DNA from: Rhodanobacter denitrificans
GTDB lineage: Bacteria; Pseudomonadota; Gammaproteobacteria; Xanthomonadales; Rhodanobacteraceae
Length of the DNA stretch: 64,000 nucleotides
NCBI RefSeq assembly: GCF_000230695.2
Contig: NC_020541.1
Coordinates: 3,100,001 to 3,164,000, forward strand
Direction: 5' to 3'
A program made the position numbers and the translations under genes. Positions 57,689 through 64,000 of the stretch are shown in pieces (the first letter of the stretch is position 1; every line of letters begins with the position of its first letter). A model generated the notes under the pieces. The model made no database searches. It had not been told where the DNA came from and saw only the letters and a program-made list of their open reading frames with translations.

Positions 57689-58756
57689 ATGTCGCGCCGA
57701 CTGCGGCTGACCCTGCTGGCCCTTGGCGGCGTCGCGCTGACACTGCTGCTCGCCGCGGTGATCGCGGTCTACATCCTGCTGCAGCCGGAGCGCTTCACCC
57801 GCATGCTGCAGACCCAGGCGCGCAGCGCCGGGCTCGAACTGAACCTGGCCAGCCCGGCCAGCCCGACCCTGTTCCCGCGACCGGCACTGGGCCTGGACGG
57901 CATCACGCTCAATGCCGCAGGCGCCGGCGCGCCAATCCTGCTGGCCGCGCACGGCCAGCTGGTGCTGCCGTGGCATACCGTGCTCGGCGGCCCCACGGTG
58001 ATCTCGCAACTGCAGATCGAGTCGCCGCGGGTCGACCTCGACGCGCTGCAGGACTGGCTCGCCGTGCTGCCTGCGCAAGCCGAGGGCGCGCCGCCGAACA
58101 TCCCGCGCATCGACACCGGCGTCAGCATCAGCCGCGGCAGCGTGGTGCGCGGCAACCAGGTGCTGCTCGGCAATGTCTCGCTCGAAGCCGGCAGCCTGAT
58201 TTCCGGCCAGCCGTTCCCGCTCGCGCTGTCCGCCGTCACCGCCGCCGGCACGCCGCTGCGGCTGCGGCTGTCCGCCACGCCGCGCATCGAGGGCAACGCG
58301 CTGCAGCTCAACAACATCACCCTGCACCTGTCGCAGGGCAGCACCACGACGCTCGCGCTCACCGGCCAGGCACGCTGGCACGGCGCCGCCGACGCCGCCG
58401 CCAGCCTTGCCGGCAAGCTCGACCAGGCCAGTGCCGGCCAGTACGACGTCTCGCTGCAGCTGACCCCCGCCGACCAGAGCAACCCGCTGCTGCTCACGCT
58501 GAAACTCGACGGCCCCGCCAACCACGCCGACCTGCGCCTGCCGCCGCTGGCGCTGGCGCACTGGTGGAGCCAGCTGGGCGACCCGCAGGGGCCGCAATTG
58601 AGCGTGCCGCCGGGCAGCGGCCATGCCGAGATCGCGCAGCTCGACGCCGGCGGCATCCACATCGAGGGTCTCGCCATCCGTGCCGGCGACGCCGTGCCCG
58701 CGCCGGCCGGAACGGTAGCCGCACCGGCGAAACCCGCCGGCAAGAAGCAGCCATGA
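57689..58756 (+). CDS. AsmA-family envelope protein
   Basis: 355 residues. One N-terminal membrane helix (LTLLALGGVALTLLLAAVIAVYILL) anchors a periplasmic chain of beta repeats with AsmA-like features (LQPERFTRML, FPRPALGLDGITL, VLPWHTVLGGPTVISQLQIESPRVDLDAL). Related AsmA/TamB proteins carry phospholipids to the outer membrane. The stop overlaps the mutY ATG. It could be misjudged as a plain hypothetical, since AsmA sequences diverge. Confidence 0.75.
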   Translation: MSRRLRLTLLALGGVALTLLLAAVIAVYILLQPERFTRMLQTQARSAGLELNLASPASPTLFPRPALGLDGITLNAAGAGAPILLAAHGQLVLPWHTVLGGPTVISQLQIESPRVDLDALQDWLAVLPAQAEGAPPNIPRIDTGVSISRGSVVRGNQVLLGNVSLEAGSLISGQPFPLALSAVTAAGTPLRLRLSATPRIEGNALQLNNITLHLSQGSTTTLALTGQARWHGAADAAASLAGKLDQASAGQYDVSLQLTPADQSNPLLLTLKLDGPANHADLRLPPLALAHWWSQLGDPQGPQLSVPPGSGHAEIAQLDAGGIHIEGLAIRAGDAVPAPAGTVAAPAKPAGKKQP

Positions 58757-59814
58757 ATGCATCCCTGGCCCCCCGCCTGCTGCGCTGGTTCGACCAGCAC
58801 GGCCGCAAGGACCTGCCATGGCAACGCGCACTCGATGACGGCCGGCGCGACGCCTACCGCGTGTGGCTGTCCGAGGTGATGCTGCAGCAGACCCAGGTTG
58901 CCACCGTGCTCGGCTACTTCGAGCGCTTCGTCAACGCGCTGCCCACCCTGCGCGCACTGGCCGCTGCCGACGAGGACACCGTGCTGGCGCTGTGGTCGGG
59001 CCTCGGCTACTACCGCCGCGCGCGCTTCCTGCATCGCGCCGCGCAGCTCTGCGTCGAGCGGCACGGCGGCGAACTGCCGCGCGACTTCGACGCGCTGGCC
59101 GCGCTGCCCGGCATCGGCCGCTCCACCGCCGGTGCGATCCTGGCGCAGGCGCACGGGCTGCGCTTCGCCATCCTCGACGGCAACGTCAAGCGCGTGCTGG
59201 CGCGCCACCACGGCATCCACGGCTACCCCGGCGACAGCGCAGTGGAAAAGCAGCTGTGGCAACACGCCGAGGCGCACACGCCGGCCGCGCGCGTCGCCGA
59301 CTACACCCAGGCGATCATGGACCTGGGCGCCACCGTCTGCGTGCGTGCGCGCCCGCGCTGCGCGGACTGCCCGCTGGCCGCCGACTGCGTCGCCCGCCGC
59401 GACGGCCTCACCGCGCAGCTGCCCGGGCGCAAGCCGGCGAAATCCATCCCCACCCGCGCCACCGTGATGCTGGTCCTGCGCGACCGCCGCGGCCGCGTGC
59501 TGCTGGAGCGGCGCGGTCCGCAAGGCGTGTGGTCCGGCCTGTGGAGCCTGCCCGAAGCCAGCGACCCGGACGGCGCCTGGCGTCTCGCGCAGCAGCACGC
59601 GCGGATCGACGACGCGCAGGCGCTCGCCCCGTTCACCCACGTCTTCAGCCATTACAAGCTCGCCATCGAGCCGCTGCTGTTCGACCACGCGACAGCGCAG
59701 CGCGGCATCGCCGATAATCCGCAGCTGCGCTGGTGCGACGCCGACGAACTGGGCGCACTCGGTCTGCCCGCGCCGGTGCGCAGCCTCCTGCTGCAGATCA
59801 ACGACAAGCCTTGA
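58753..59814 (+). CDS. mutY: Adenine DNA glycosylase MutY
   Basis: 353-residue repair enzyme that removes adenine paired with 8-oxoguanine. Marks are [13 protein letters not shown] (catalytic Glu), [14 protein letters not shown] (helix-hairpin-helix), [13 protein letters not shown] with the catalytic Asp, the [4Fe-4S] cysteines [17 protein letters not shown] (C-x6-C-x2-C-x5-C), and a C-terminal NUDIX-like recognition domain. Starts four bases before the AsmA-like stop; 53 bases later comes yggX, the usual gammaproteobacterial pair. Confidence 0.97.
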   Translation: MNASLAPRLLRWFDQHGRKDLPWQRALDDGRRDAYRVWLSEVMLQQTQVATVLGYFERFVNALPTLRALAAADEDTVLALWSGLGYYRRARFLHRAAQLCVERHGGELPRDFDALAALPGIGRSTAGAILAQAHGLRFAILDGNVKRVLARHHGIHGYPGDSAVEKQLWQHAEAHTPAARVADYTQAIMDLGATVCVRARPRCADCPLAADCVARRDGLTAQLPGRKPAKSIPTRATVMLVLRDRRGRVLLERRGPQGVWSGLWSLPEASDPDGAWRLAQQHARIDDAQALAPFTHVFSHYKLAIEPLLFDHATAQRGIADNPQLRWCDADELGALGLPAPVRSLLLQINDKP

Positions 59815-59867
59815 GCCGCCCCGCAAGCTGCACGCCGCATCGCGACCGCCCCATCAGGATCCGAACC

Positions 59868-60146
59868 ATGAGCCGTACCATCCACTGCGCCAAGCTCGGC
59901 ACCGACGCCGAAGGCCTCGACTTCGCCCCCTGGCCCGGGCCGCTCGGCCAGCGCATCTACGCCGAGATTTCCAAACCCGCCTGGCAGCAATGGCTGGCCC
60001 ACCAGACCACCCTGATCAACGAATACCGGCTCAACCCGCTCGACCCGAAGGCTCGCAAGTACCTCGGCGAACAGATGGAGAAATTCCTGTTCGGCGGCGA
60101 CTTCGACCATGCCGCCGGCTTTACCCCGCCCAACCTCGAGTCTTGA
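59868..60146 (+). CDS. yggX: Fe(2+)-trafficking protein YggX
   Basis: 92-residue protein that protects iron-sulphur clusters and is often cotranscribed with mutY. Motifs [27 protein letters not shown] and [16 protein letters not shown] with FLFGGDF are standard. Start ATG lies 53 bases after mutY. Confidence 0.95.
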   Translation: MSRTIHCAKLGTDAEGLDFAPWPGPLGQRIYAEISKPAWQQWLAHQTTLINEYRLNPLDPKARKYLGEQMEKFLFGGDFDHAAGFTPPNLES

Positions 60147-60227
60147 CGAAAAGCCGTGCATTCGGTCTAATGCGCGGCTCCACGCATCATCGGCAAGCTT
60201 CATCGCTGCCCTGATTGCCAGGTTCCC

Positions 60228-60303
60228 GGCCGGGTAGCTCAGTTGGTAGAGCAGGGGATTGAAAATCCCCGTGTCGGCGGTTCGATTCCGTCCCCGGCCA
60301 CCA
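60228..60303 (+). tRNA. tRNA-Phe (GAA anticodon)
   Basis: 76-base tRNA with acceptor GGCCGGG/CCCGGCC, discriminator A and encoded CCA. D arm TAGCTCAGTTGGTAGAGCA, anticodon stem GGGGA-TTGAAAA-TCCCC with anticodon GAA, T arm GGCGGTTCGATTCCGTC. It lies 82 bases after yggX. Its 3' half is repeated downstream, so it is an integration site. Confidence 0.97.
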
Positions 60304-60541
60304 TGTAAAACAACGACTTAGGCCATCCTGCGGGGTGGCCTATTTTGTTCCAACCCGCAGCCAACTCGCGGGCGAAACTGGGGGGCGGGGCACGGAACAT
60401 AAAAATCCCCGTGTCGGCGGTTCGATTCCGTCCGGCCACCATGTATATCCAAGACTTAGGCCATTCTTCGGAGTGGCCTAGTTTATTCCAACCCGCGTCC
60501 AACCCATGGGCCATACCGATCGACGTCGGAAAAATCCCCGT
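60262..60541 (+). repeat. Repeated tRNA-Phe 3' ends (attachment-site-like)
   Basis: The tRNA 3' half (AAAATCCCCGTGTCGGCGG onward, copy 1 from 60262) recurs from 60402. Thirty-two bases are identical, then copy 2 lacks two C in the acceptor. After CCACCATGTA both copies also share the ACTTAGGCCATNCTTCGG-type terminator and TTCCAACCCGC. A third fragment (AAAATCCCCGT) starts near 60531. Such duplicated tRNA ends are left by integrative elements that use the tRNA as attB. Confidence 0.8.
60319..60349 (+). terminator. Terminator of tRNA-Phe
   Basis: AGGCCA and TGGCCT form a stem around a CC/GG-extended loop, followed by ATTTTGTT. The same structure (AGGCCA/TGGCCT, then AGTTTATT) is duplicated at about 60459-60488. 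Confidence 0.7.
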
Positions 60542-60583
60542 CGCCCTGGACCGGGTTGCACACTGATCGCGCGAGGCAAGACC

Positions 60584-61066
60584 TCACAAACCCACTATCG
60601 TGATGTAAGCGGCGCGCAATGCCTCCGCGTCCACTGCTGCGTGATGTCGGCGCGCCGCCTTCTCAGGTCTGCAGCCGAAATAAACCTCCTGTTCACCCAG
60701 GACGTCTTGGCGCGTGACGAGCACCGGCTCCCACGCCGGCACCTCACCGCTCCACGTTCCAAACCCGGCCAGCGCCCTCGCCAACTGTCTCTTGTCGATC
60801 GCCCCGTCGAAGTGGATGCGGGGGTGGTCGAAGGACGCCACGAACGCCCGTAGCTGTTCACCGAAATTCTCATCTGAGAGCGCTGCATCGCCGCCGTCCA
60901 AGAGCGGATAGACCACCTTGCTGACGAAGGATGACGATGCTCCAGGTCGTGGAGCCCGCTCGGCGTAGAAGTATTGGGTGGCATCCGCGTTGACCAAGGC
61001 CAAGCTGACCAGCTCGCGCACAGCATCGTTGTTCCACTCGGTGTCGAGAAAGAGAAGATCGGCCAT
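60584..61066 (-). CDS. DEDD-type 3'-5' exoribonuclease-like protein
   Basis: 160 residues. The start LLFLDTEWNN has the first two acidic ligands (Asp8, Glu10) of the DEDD exonuclease fold, and the C-terminal block RHHAAVDAEALRAAY gives the last Asp, as in the short Rv2179c-type family (3'-5' exoribonucleases). ATG at MADLLF is chosen; upstream ATGs would add 6 or 28 residues. It is the first gene after the tRNA-Phe duplications. Substrate is unknown; a role in phage or island biology is inference. Confidence 0.65.
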   Translation of the reverse strand: MADLLFLDTEWNNDAVRELVSLALVNADATQYFYAERAPRPGASSSFVSKVVYPLLDGGDAALSDENFGEQLRAFVASFDHPRIHFDGAIDKRQLARALAGFGTWSGEVPAWEPVLVTRQDVLGEQEVYFGCRPEKAARRHHAAVDAEALRAAYITIVGL

Positions 61067-61278
61067 GCTGGGCCCCGGTGTCATTGGGCGGTGATTGGGA
61101 ATAGTGACGGACGGCGATGTCGTCAGTATGCCCGCGAACGACTTCCTCACCTGATCAGGCCATCCGATTCGATGTGGGTAGCGGCGTTTTGGCTAGGCGG
61201 GGCCGAGTCCACTCGCAAGCCGCCCCACCACACCGGGAACAGGGCTGGTTGGGACGAAACGCGCCCAGCGCTGGGTGA

Positions 61279-61659
61279 TCAGGAGTTGTTAACCCACGTG
61301 GACAAGCGCGAAGACCATTCCTCCCGTGCAAGGTGCGCCCCACGACTGTTGCGTCCGAAGCTGACAAGGATCATAGGGTGGTCCAAGTCATGTACGTGGA
61401 TTTGTACGCCAAAATGTCCGTTATTATCAAATTTGTTCCAGCGCAGAATGTTGGCCTTCTTGGTATAAACGACGCGTCCAGATACACCGTCCTTGGTCAT
61501 GAGAATGTTTTGGCTCATGTCGATGGCAATAAGGTTTTTTAATTGGAAAGTCGGATTGAACCCCGGAGGCGCAGACATGGAGGCCCCACCTCCACTCATG
61601 CCCTTTTTCACGACTACAATGAGCACCACGACCACGATCAGCAAAATGAAGAATCCCAC
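61279..61659 (-). CDS. Small single-pass membrane protein, unknown
   Basis: 126 residues. One N-terminal helix (FFILLIVVVVLIVVV) with no cleavage site, then a Gly/Ser linker and a domain with FQLKNLIAIDMSQNILMTKDG, IHVHDLDHPMILVSFG and EEWSSRLSTWVN. The start is GTG with AAGGAGTG about eight bases upstream. G+C is visibly lower than in the flagellar region. No family recognised. The 212 bases between it and the nuclease gene hold nothing I can name. Confidence 0.65.
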   Translation of the reverse strand: MGFFILLIVVVVLIVVVKKGMSGGGASMSAPPGFNPTFQLKNLIAIDMSQNILMTKDGVSGRVVYTKKANILRWNKFDNNGHFGVQIHVHDLDHPMILVSFGRNSRGAHLAREEWSSRLSTWVNNS

Positions 61660-61776
61660 GGCTCGCCACTCCTTTTACGTTTAGGTAATGAAAGTCAGAC
61701 AGCCGACTCCAGGTCAAAAACCTGGATCAGAGTCGATTTTCTATGACTCGCACAAAATTAAAGTTCACTCTGACCC

Positions 61777-61906
61777 GAATGGCACTTACTTAAGCTCGTC
61801 ATCCCCGCGAAAGCTCATCCAACGCCTCTGGTAGCCCGTAGTCACTGGATTCCTGCTTGCACAGGAATGACGTTAGTGAAGCTTTGCGCTCAAGTAAGTG
61901 CCATTC
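61777..61906. mobile_element. 130-base MITE-like element
   Basis: Terminal inverted repeats GAATGGCACTTACTTAAGC and GCTCAAGTAAGTGCCATTC (one mismatch) bound a short sequence that carries a GTCATCCC...GGAATGAC inverted pair. No coding frame inside. Size and structure fit a non-autonomous transposon relying on a transposase elsewhere. No direct target duplication is clear. Confidence 0.65.
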
Positions 61907-61955
61907 TTCTCTGCCCCCTGTCGTCAACCATGATTTCTGTTTTCGTGCATCCACG

Positions 61956-62993
61956 TCATGGCATGGGTTCCTTCTCGTCGTACTCCGACTGGAACCCATC
62001 CCCCACAAAAACGATCTTGTCGATACGCACTGGCAGGTCATACCACGTTTCCGATTGACCTTTAACGTCCAGCCGCGGGGTTCCGACGGTAAAGAAGATG
62101 TAACTCAGCGAGGTCAGTTGCCAATTGGCGACCTTGGTGTGATCAATATCGACCACCAGTTTGTAAGTGGTTTCGCCGAAGCCAGGATTCACGTTGGGAG
62201 ACGTCGGATCGGGCCAATGGGGATAGAGCCCCGACCTCATGTCGCCCCAAGACCAGTGGGGACCAATAATGTTGAAGTACGTACCGGAATCGCCCTGCAC
62301 CATGCCCGACACAGTTCCTCCCAGCAGCTGGATGACAATGTCCTCGTCGGTGGGCGTCAGGCGAGGTTGACCCGGCACGTTCCAGAACATTCCGACTATT
62401 TGTCCGCGGTAATAGTATTTGCGCGTGGCTCTCAACTCGGCGATGCGCTTCCGAACCGTGTCCTCGGTCGCGGATGAATCCAGCATCTTCTCCCGCCCCA
62501 GGCAGTAGGAGAGTTCTCGGGGCGTGAGGGTGCGGCCCGTCACGATTAGCCCGATGTACTCGGGGTCGCAGGTGTCCACCCCAGATGTGCCCCTGACGTT
62601 GTAGCGCGACTGGGCGCTTGAGCCCCAGCGGATGTGGGTGTACCCGTCGATCTGCGGTGGGTCGAAGACCAAGTGATTCCAGTTCATGCCGCCGTCCAGC
62701 TCATCTCCATGGATTCCATCGTTACCTTGGGTGGCAGTGCTGGCGGCACCGCTACCGAAGGGCGGCATTCCGGCACGTGTGTGCGTGATCGACTGTACCG
62801 CCGCCCCACCCATCTGAGTGGCCGCCTGTTCTACGCCTCGTCCGAGTTGCTTGAAGAAACCACCAATCTTGCTGCCAGTGGACGGTTGGGCGGCGGTGCC
62901 GGCATGGGCCGGTTGATCTTGTGCGGCGGCGGTTCCGGTGAGAGTGAGAGCGAGGGCTAGCGCCCCCGCCCGCAGGTGGAAAATGGTGATCAT
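61956..62993 (-). CDS. Secreted protein of unknown function
   Basis: 345 residues with a signal peptide (LRAGALALALTLTGTAAAQ). After a Gly/Ala/Gln-rich linker comes a beta-rich domain (YTHIRWGSSAQSRYNVRG, GRTLTPRELSYCL, YYYRGQIVGMFWNVPGQPRL, LVVDIDHTKVANWQLTSLSYIFF). Four or so aromatic-rich repeats but no enzyme motif. Low G+C compared with neighbours. ATG with ATGGTGATC context; an ATG-GTG pair nearby. Adjacent small secreted genes suggest a cluster. Confidence 0.6.
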   Translation of the reverse strand: MITIFHLRAGALALALTLTGTAAAQDQPAHAGTAAQPSTGSKIGGFFKQLGRGVEQAATQMGGAAVQSITHTRAGMPPFGSGAASTATQGNDGIHGDELDGGMNWNHLVFDPPQIDGYTHIRWGSSAQSRYNVRGTSGVDTCDPEYIGLIVTGRTLTPRELSYCLGREKMLDSSATEDTVRKRIAELRATRKYYYRGQIVGMFWNVPGQPRLTPTDEDIVIQLLGGTVSGMVQGDSGTYFNIIGPHWSWGDMRSGLYPHWPDPTSPNVNPGFGETTYKLVVDIDHTKVANWQLTSLSYIFFTVGTPRLDVKGQSETWYDLPVRIDKIVFVGDGFQSEYDEKEPMP

Positions 62994-63117
62994 GGTGATG
63001 CGCCTTGTGATGGCTTGGCCGGAGTGTGGTCACACGGATTTGGGCTTCTGGACTACGAACATCCAGGAAGCGCTTCCTGACCCCGGCTCCTGGTCTTGTG
63101 CAACGGATACGATGGAT

Positions 63118-63315
63118 CTAGCTGGCTTTGGCCAGTTCCGTCAGCGTATGCGTGCCAGCATGGCCGCACACGGGCACGGTCGTGTCCTGCAGGCGGTTGG
63201 TTGCCATGGGCGATTTGGCGTGCGAGTAGCACACGTCTGCATCGCCGGCCCATAAAGCAGTTGCAAAAAGCATCAGGCACATGCCGAACGTGGCCGTCTT
63301 GAGAGACGTCATCAT
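63118..63315 (-). CDS. Small secreted protein, unknown
   Basis: 65 residues with a signal peptide (FGMCLMLFATALWA, then GDADVCYSHAK). Two cysteines remain in the mature part. Two adjacent ATGs are possible starts; the second overlaps the stop of the upstream gene (ATGA). No match recognised. Confidence 0.5.
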   Translation of the reverse strand: MMTSLKTATFGMCLMLFATALWAGDADVCYSHAKSPMATNRLQDTTVPVCGHAGTHTLTELAKAS

Positions 63316-64000
63316 TGCTCTCCCTTGTTCTGCGCTGCCGTATCTTCGAGCAACACCTGACCGTGCAAGTCAAGCAACTGCACCTTGGTGACAACGGCCT
63401 GCACGGTGGTATAGCCGTTATCGCCCGTGCTCTGGATAAATGCGAAAATACGCATGTGCAATTGACCAAGAGTTGCCTCGATAGCACGGGCCTTCGCTTG
63501 ATCCGTGACGTGTAATTGCTGAAAAGCCTCGCCATTCGTCATAACAAGGCTGATGCCATTACTTAATTCGTACATGCTGCCGTCATGAACGATGCTGTCG
63601 CTGAACCTGATTCCTTGACCTTGCTGGAATAGGGTTTCGCCGACAGCAAAAGTATGGTTGGCGAAGTCGTAATGCCCGATCTCAGGGCTATCGTCTGTGT
63701 AAGTGATGTACCGATGCGCCTTGGCATCGGCAACTCCGGCGTCGAGACTCGGTTGCAATGTCTTCAGCAAGTCGTGCTTCTTGAAGGCATCGGAGGTTAA
63801 GTAGTAGTCGATGGAATACGATTCTGCCATTTTGTCGTAATTCGCCGGCAACCCGGAAAACGCGGCATACAGGAACAGGAGCTGGCTGCCCTTGGATATC
63901 TCCACGTAGGCGCTGTCAGGTGTGGCGAGATCGGGCTGCGGCAAACTGGCCGTTTTCGCAGCCTGCTGCACGGCGGCCGGCGACAGCGCGCTGCTCAATG
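63312..64000 (-). CDS. Unknown protein, start beyond the window
   Basis: At least 228 residues read through to the edge; the only in-frame start inside the window is a TTG near the end, so the true start probably lies beyond. The segment ISKGSQLLFLYAAFSGLPANYDKMAESYSIDYYL and later HVTDQAKARAIEATLGQLHMR are visible but no family is recognised. Coupled to the small secreted gene by ATGA. Confidence 0.6.
   Translation of the reverse strand, partial: LSSALSPAAVQQAAKTASLPQPDLATPDSAYVEISKGSQLLFLYAAFSGLPANYDKMAESYSIDYYLTSDAFKKHDLLKTLQPSLDAGVADAKAHRYITYTDDSPEIGHYDFANHTFAVGETLFQQGQGIRFSDSIVHDGSMYELSNGISLVMTNGEAFQQLHVTDQAKARAIEATLGQLHMRIFAFIQSTGDNGYTTVQAVVTKVQLLDLHGQVLLEDTAAQNKGEQ

Noticed and set aside
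57769..59826. 685-codon minus-strand frame over the AsmA-like gene and mutY
   Set aside because: Shadow of two well-supported plus-strand genes.
60239..60514. Minus-strand 91-residue frame across tRNA-Phe
   Set aside because: It is the antisense of the tRNA and its duplicated ends; the GDGIEPPTRGFSIP peptide is a known false product of such tRNA loci.

Overview
This window is G+C-rich, gammaproteobacterial, and most likely from the Xanthomonadales (Rhodanobacteraceae-like: Rhodanobacter, Dyella, Luteibacter or Frateuria). That reading rests on the polar-flagellum gene order with fleQ, fleN (flhG) and flhF, the MotC/MotD stator next to che genes, and intergenic repeat families of the xanthomonad kind. 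The genus is inference; no 16S or similar marker is present.

Layout. (1) 1-50.6 kb is one almost uninterrupted flagellar and chemotaxis locus, mostly on the minus strand. Read in the direction of transcription it runs flgBCDEFGHIJKL, fliC, fliD, fliS, fliT, a PilZ-like gene, fleQ, fliEFGHIJK, fliLMNOPQR, flhB, flhA, flhF, fleN, fliA, cheY, cheZ, cheA, motC, motD, cheW and a DUF2802 gene. Beyond it lies a second signalling operon (STAS protein, cheY, cheA, the last cut by the window edge). Two small plus-strand genes (FliK-like and FlhB-C-terminal-like) sit between the two che operons. Upstream of flgB lies cheV, divergent from a soluble chemoreceptor, flgA, flgM, flgN and a degenerate EAL-HDOD gene. 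(2) 50.6-60.15 kb is chromosomal housekeeping: TMEM43-like protein, metallo-beta-lactamase-fold hydrolase, gamma-glutamyltransferase, YfhL ferredoxin, a lipoprotein, coaD, rsmD, ftsY, an AsmA-like protein, mutY and yggX. (3) At 60.2 kb a tRNA-Phe is followed by partial copies of its own 3' half. From there to the window end the sequence has visibly lower G+C and mostly unrecognised genes, which looks like the edge of an integrated element.

How it works together. The fleQ product (with sigma-54, not encoded here) should drive the middle genes; TGGCAN-N5-TTGC-type sites lie in front of flgB, fliE, fliL and the chemoreceptor-flgA operon. FliA (sigma-28), held by FlgM, should drive the late genes; sites with an exact 11-base spacer lie before fliC, flgM, cheV, the chemoreceptor and the STAS-cheY-cheA operon. 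FlhF and FleN set pole and number. FlhAB/FliOPQR/FliHIJ form the export gate. CheA/CheY/CheZ/CheW and MotCD run the motor.

The most unusual features are repeats that have entered the flagellar genes. A 780-base nested inverted repeat splits fliP from fliQ. A repeat has become the N-terminus of FlgI, and another supplies the start of FliO. Other points are the FliK-like/FlhX pair, the soluble receptor under tandem sigma-54/sigma-28 promoters, and the repeated tRNA-Phe ends with unknown secreted-protein genes beyond them. Promoters, starts and homology calls were made by eye from the sequence; no database search was run.
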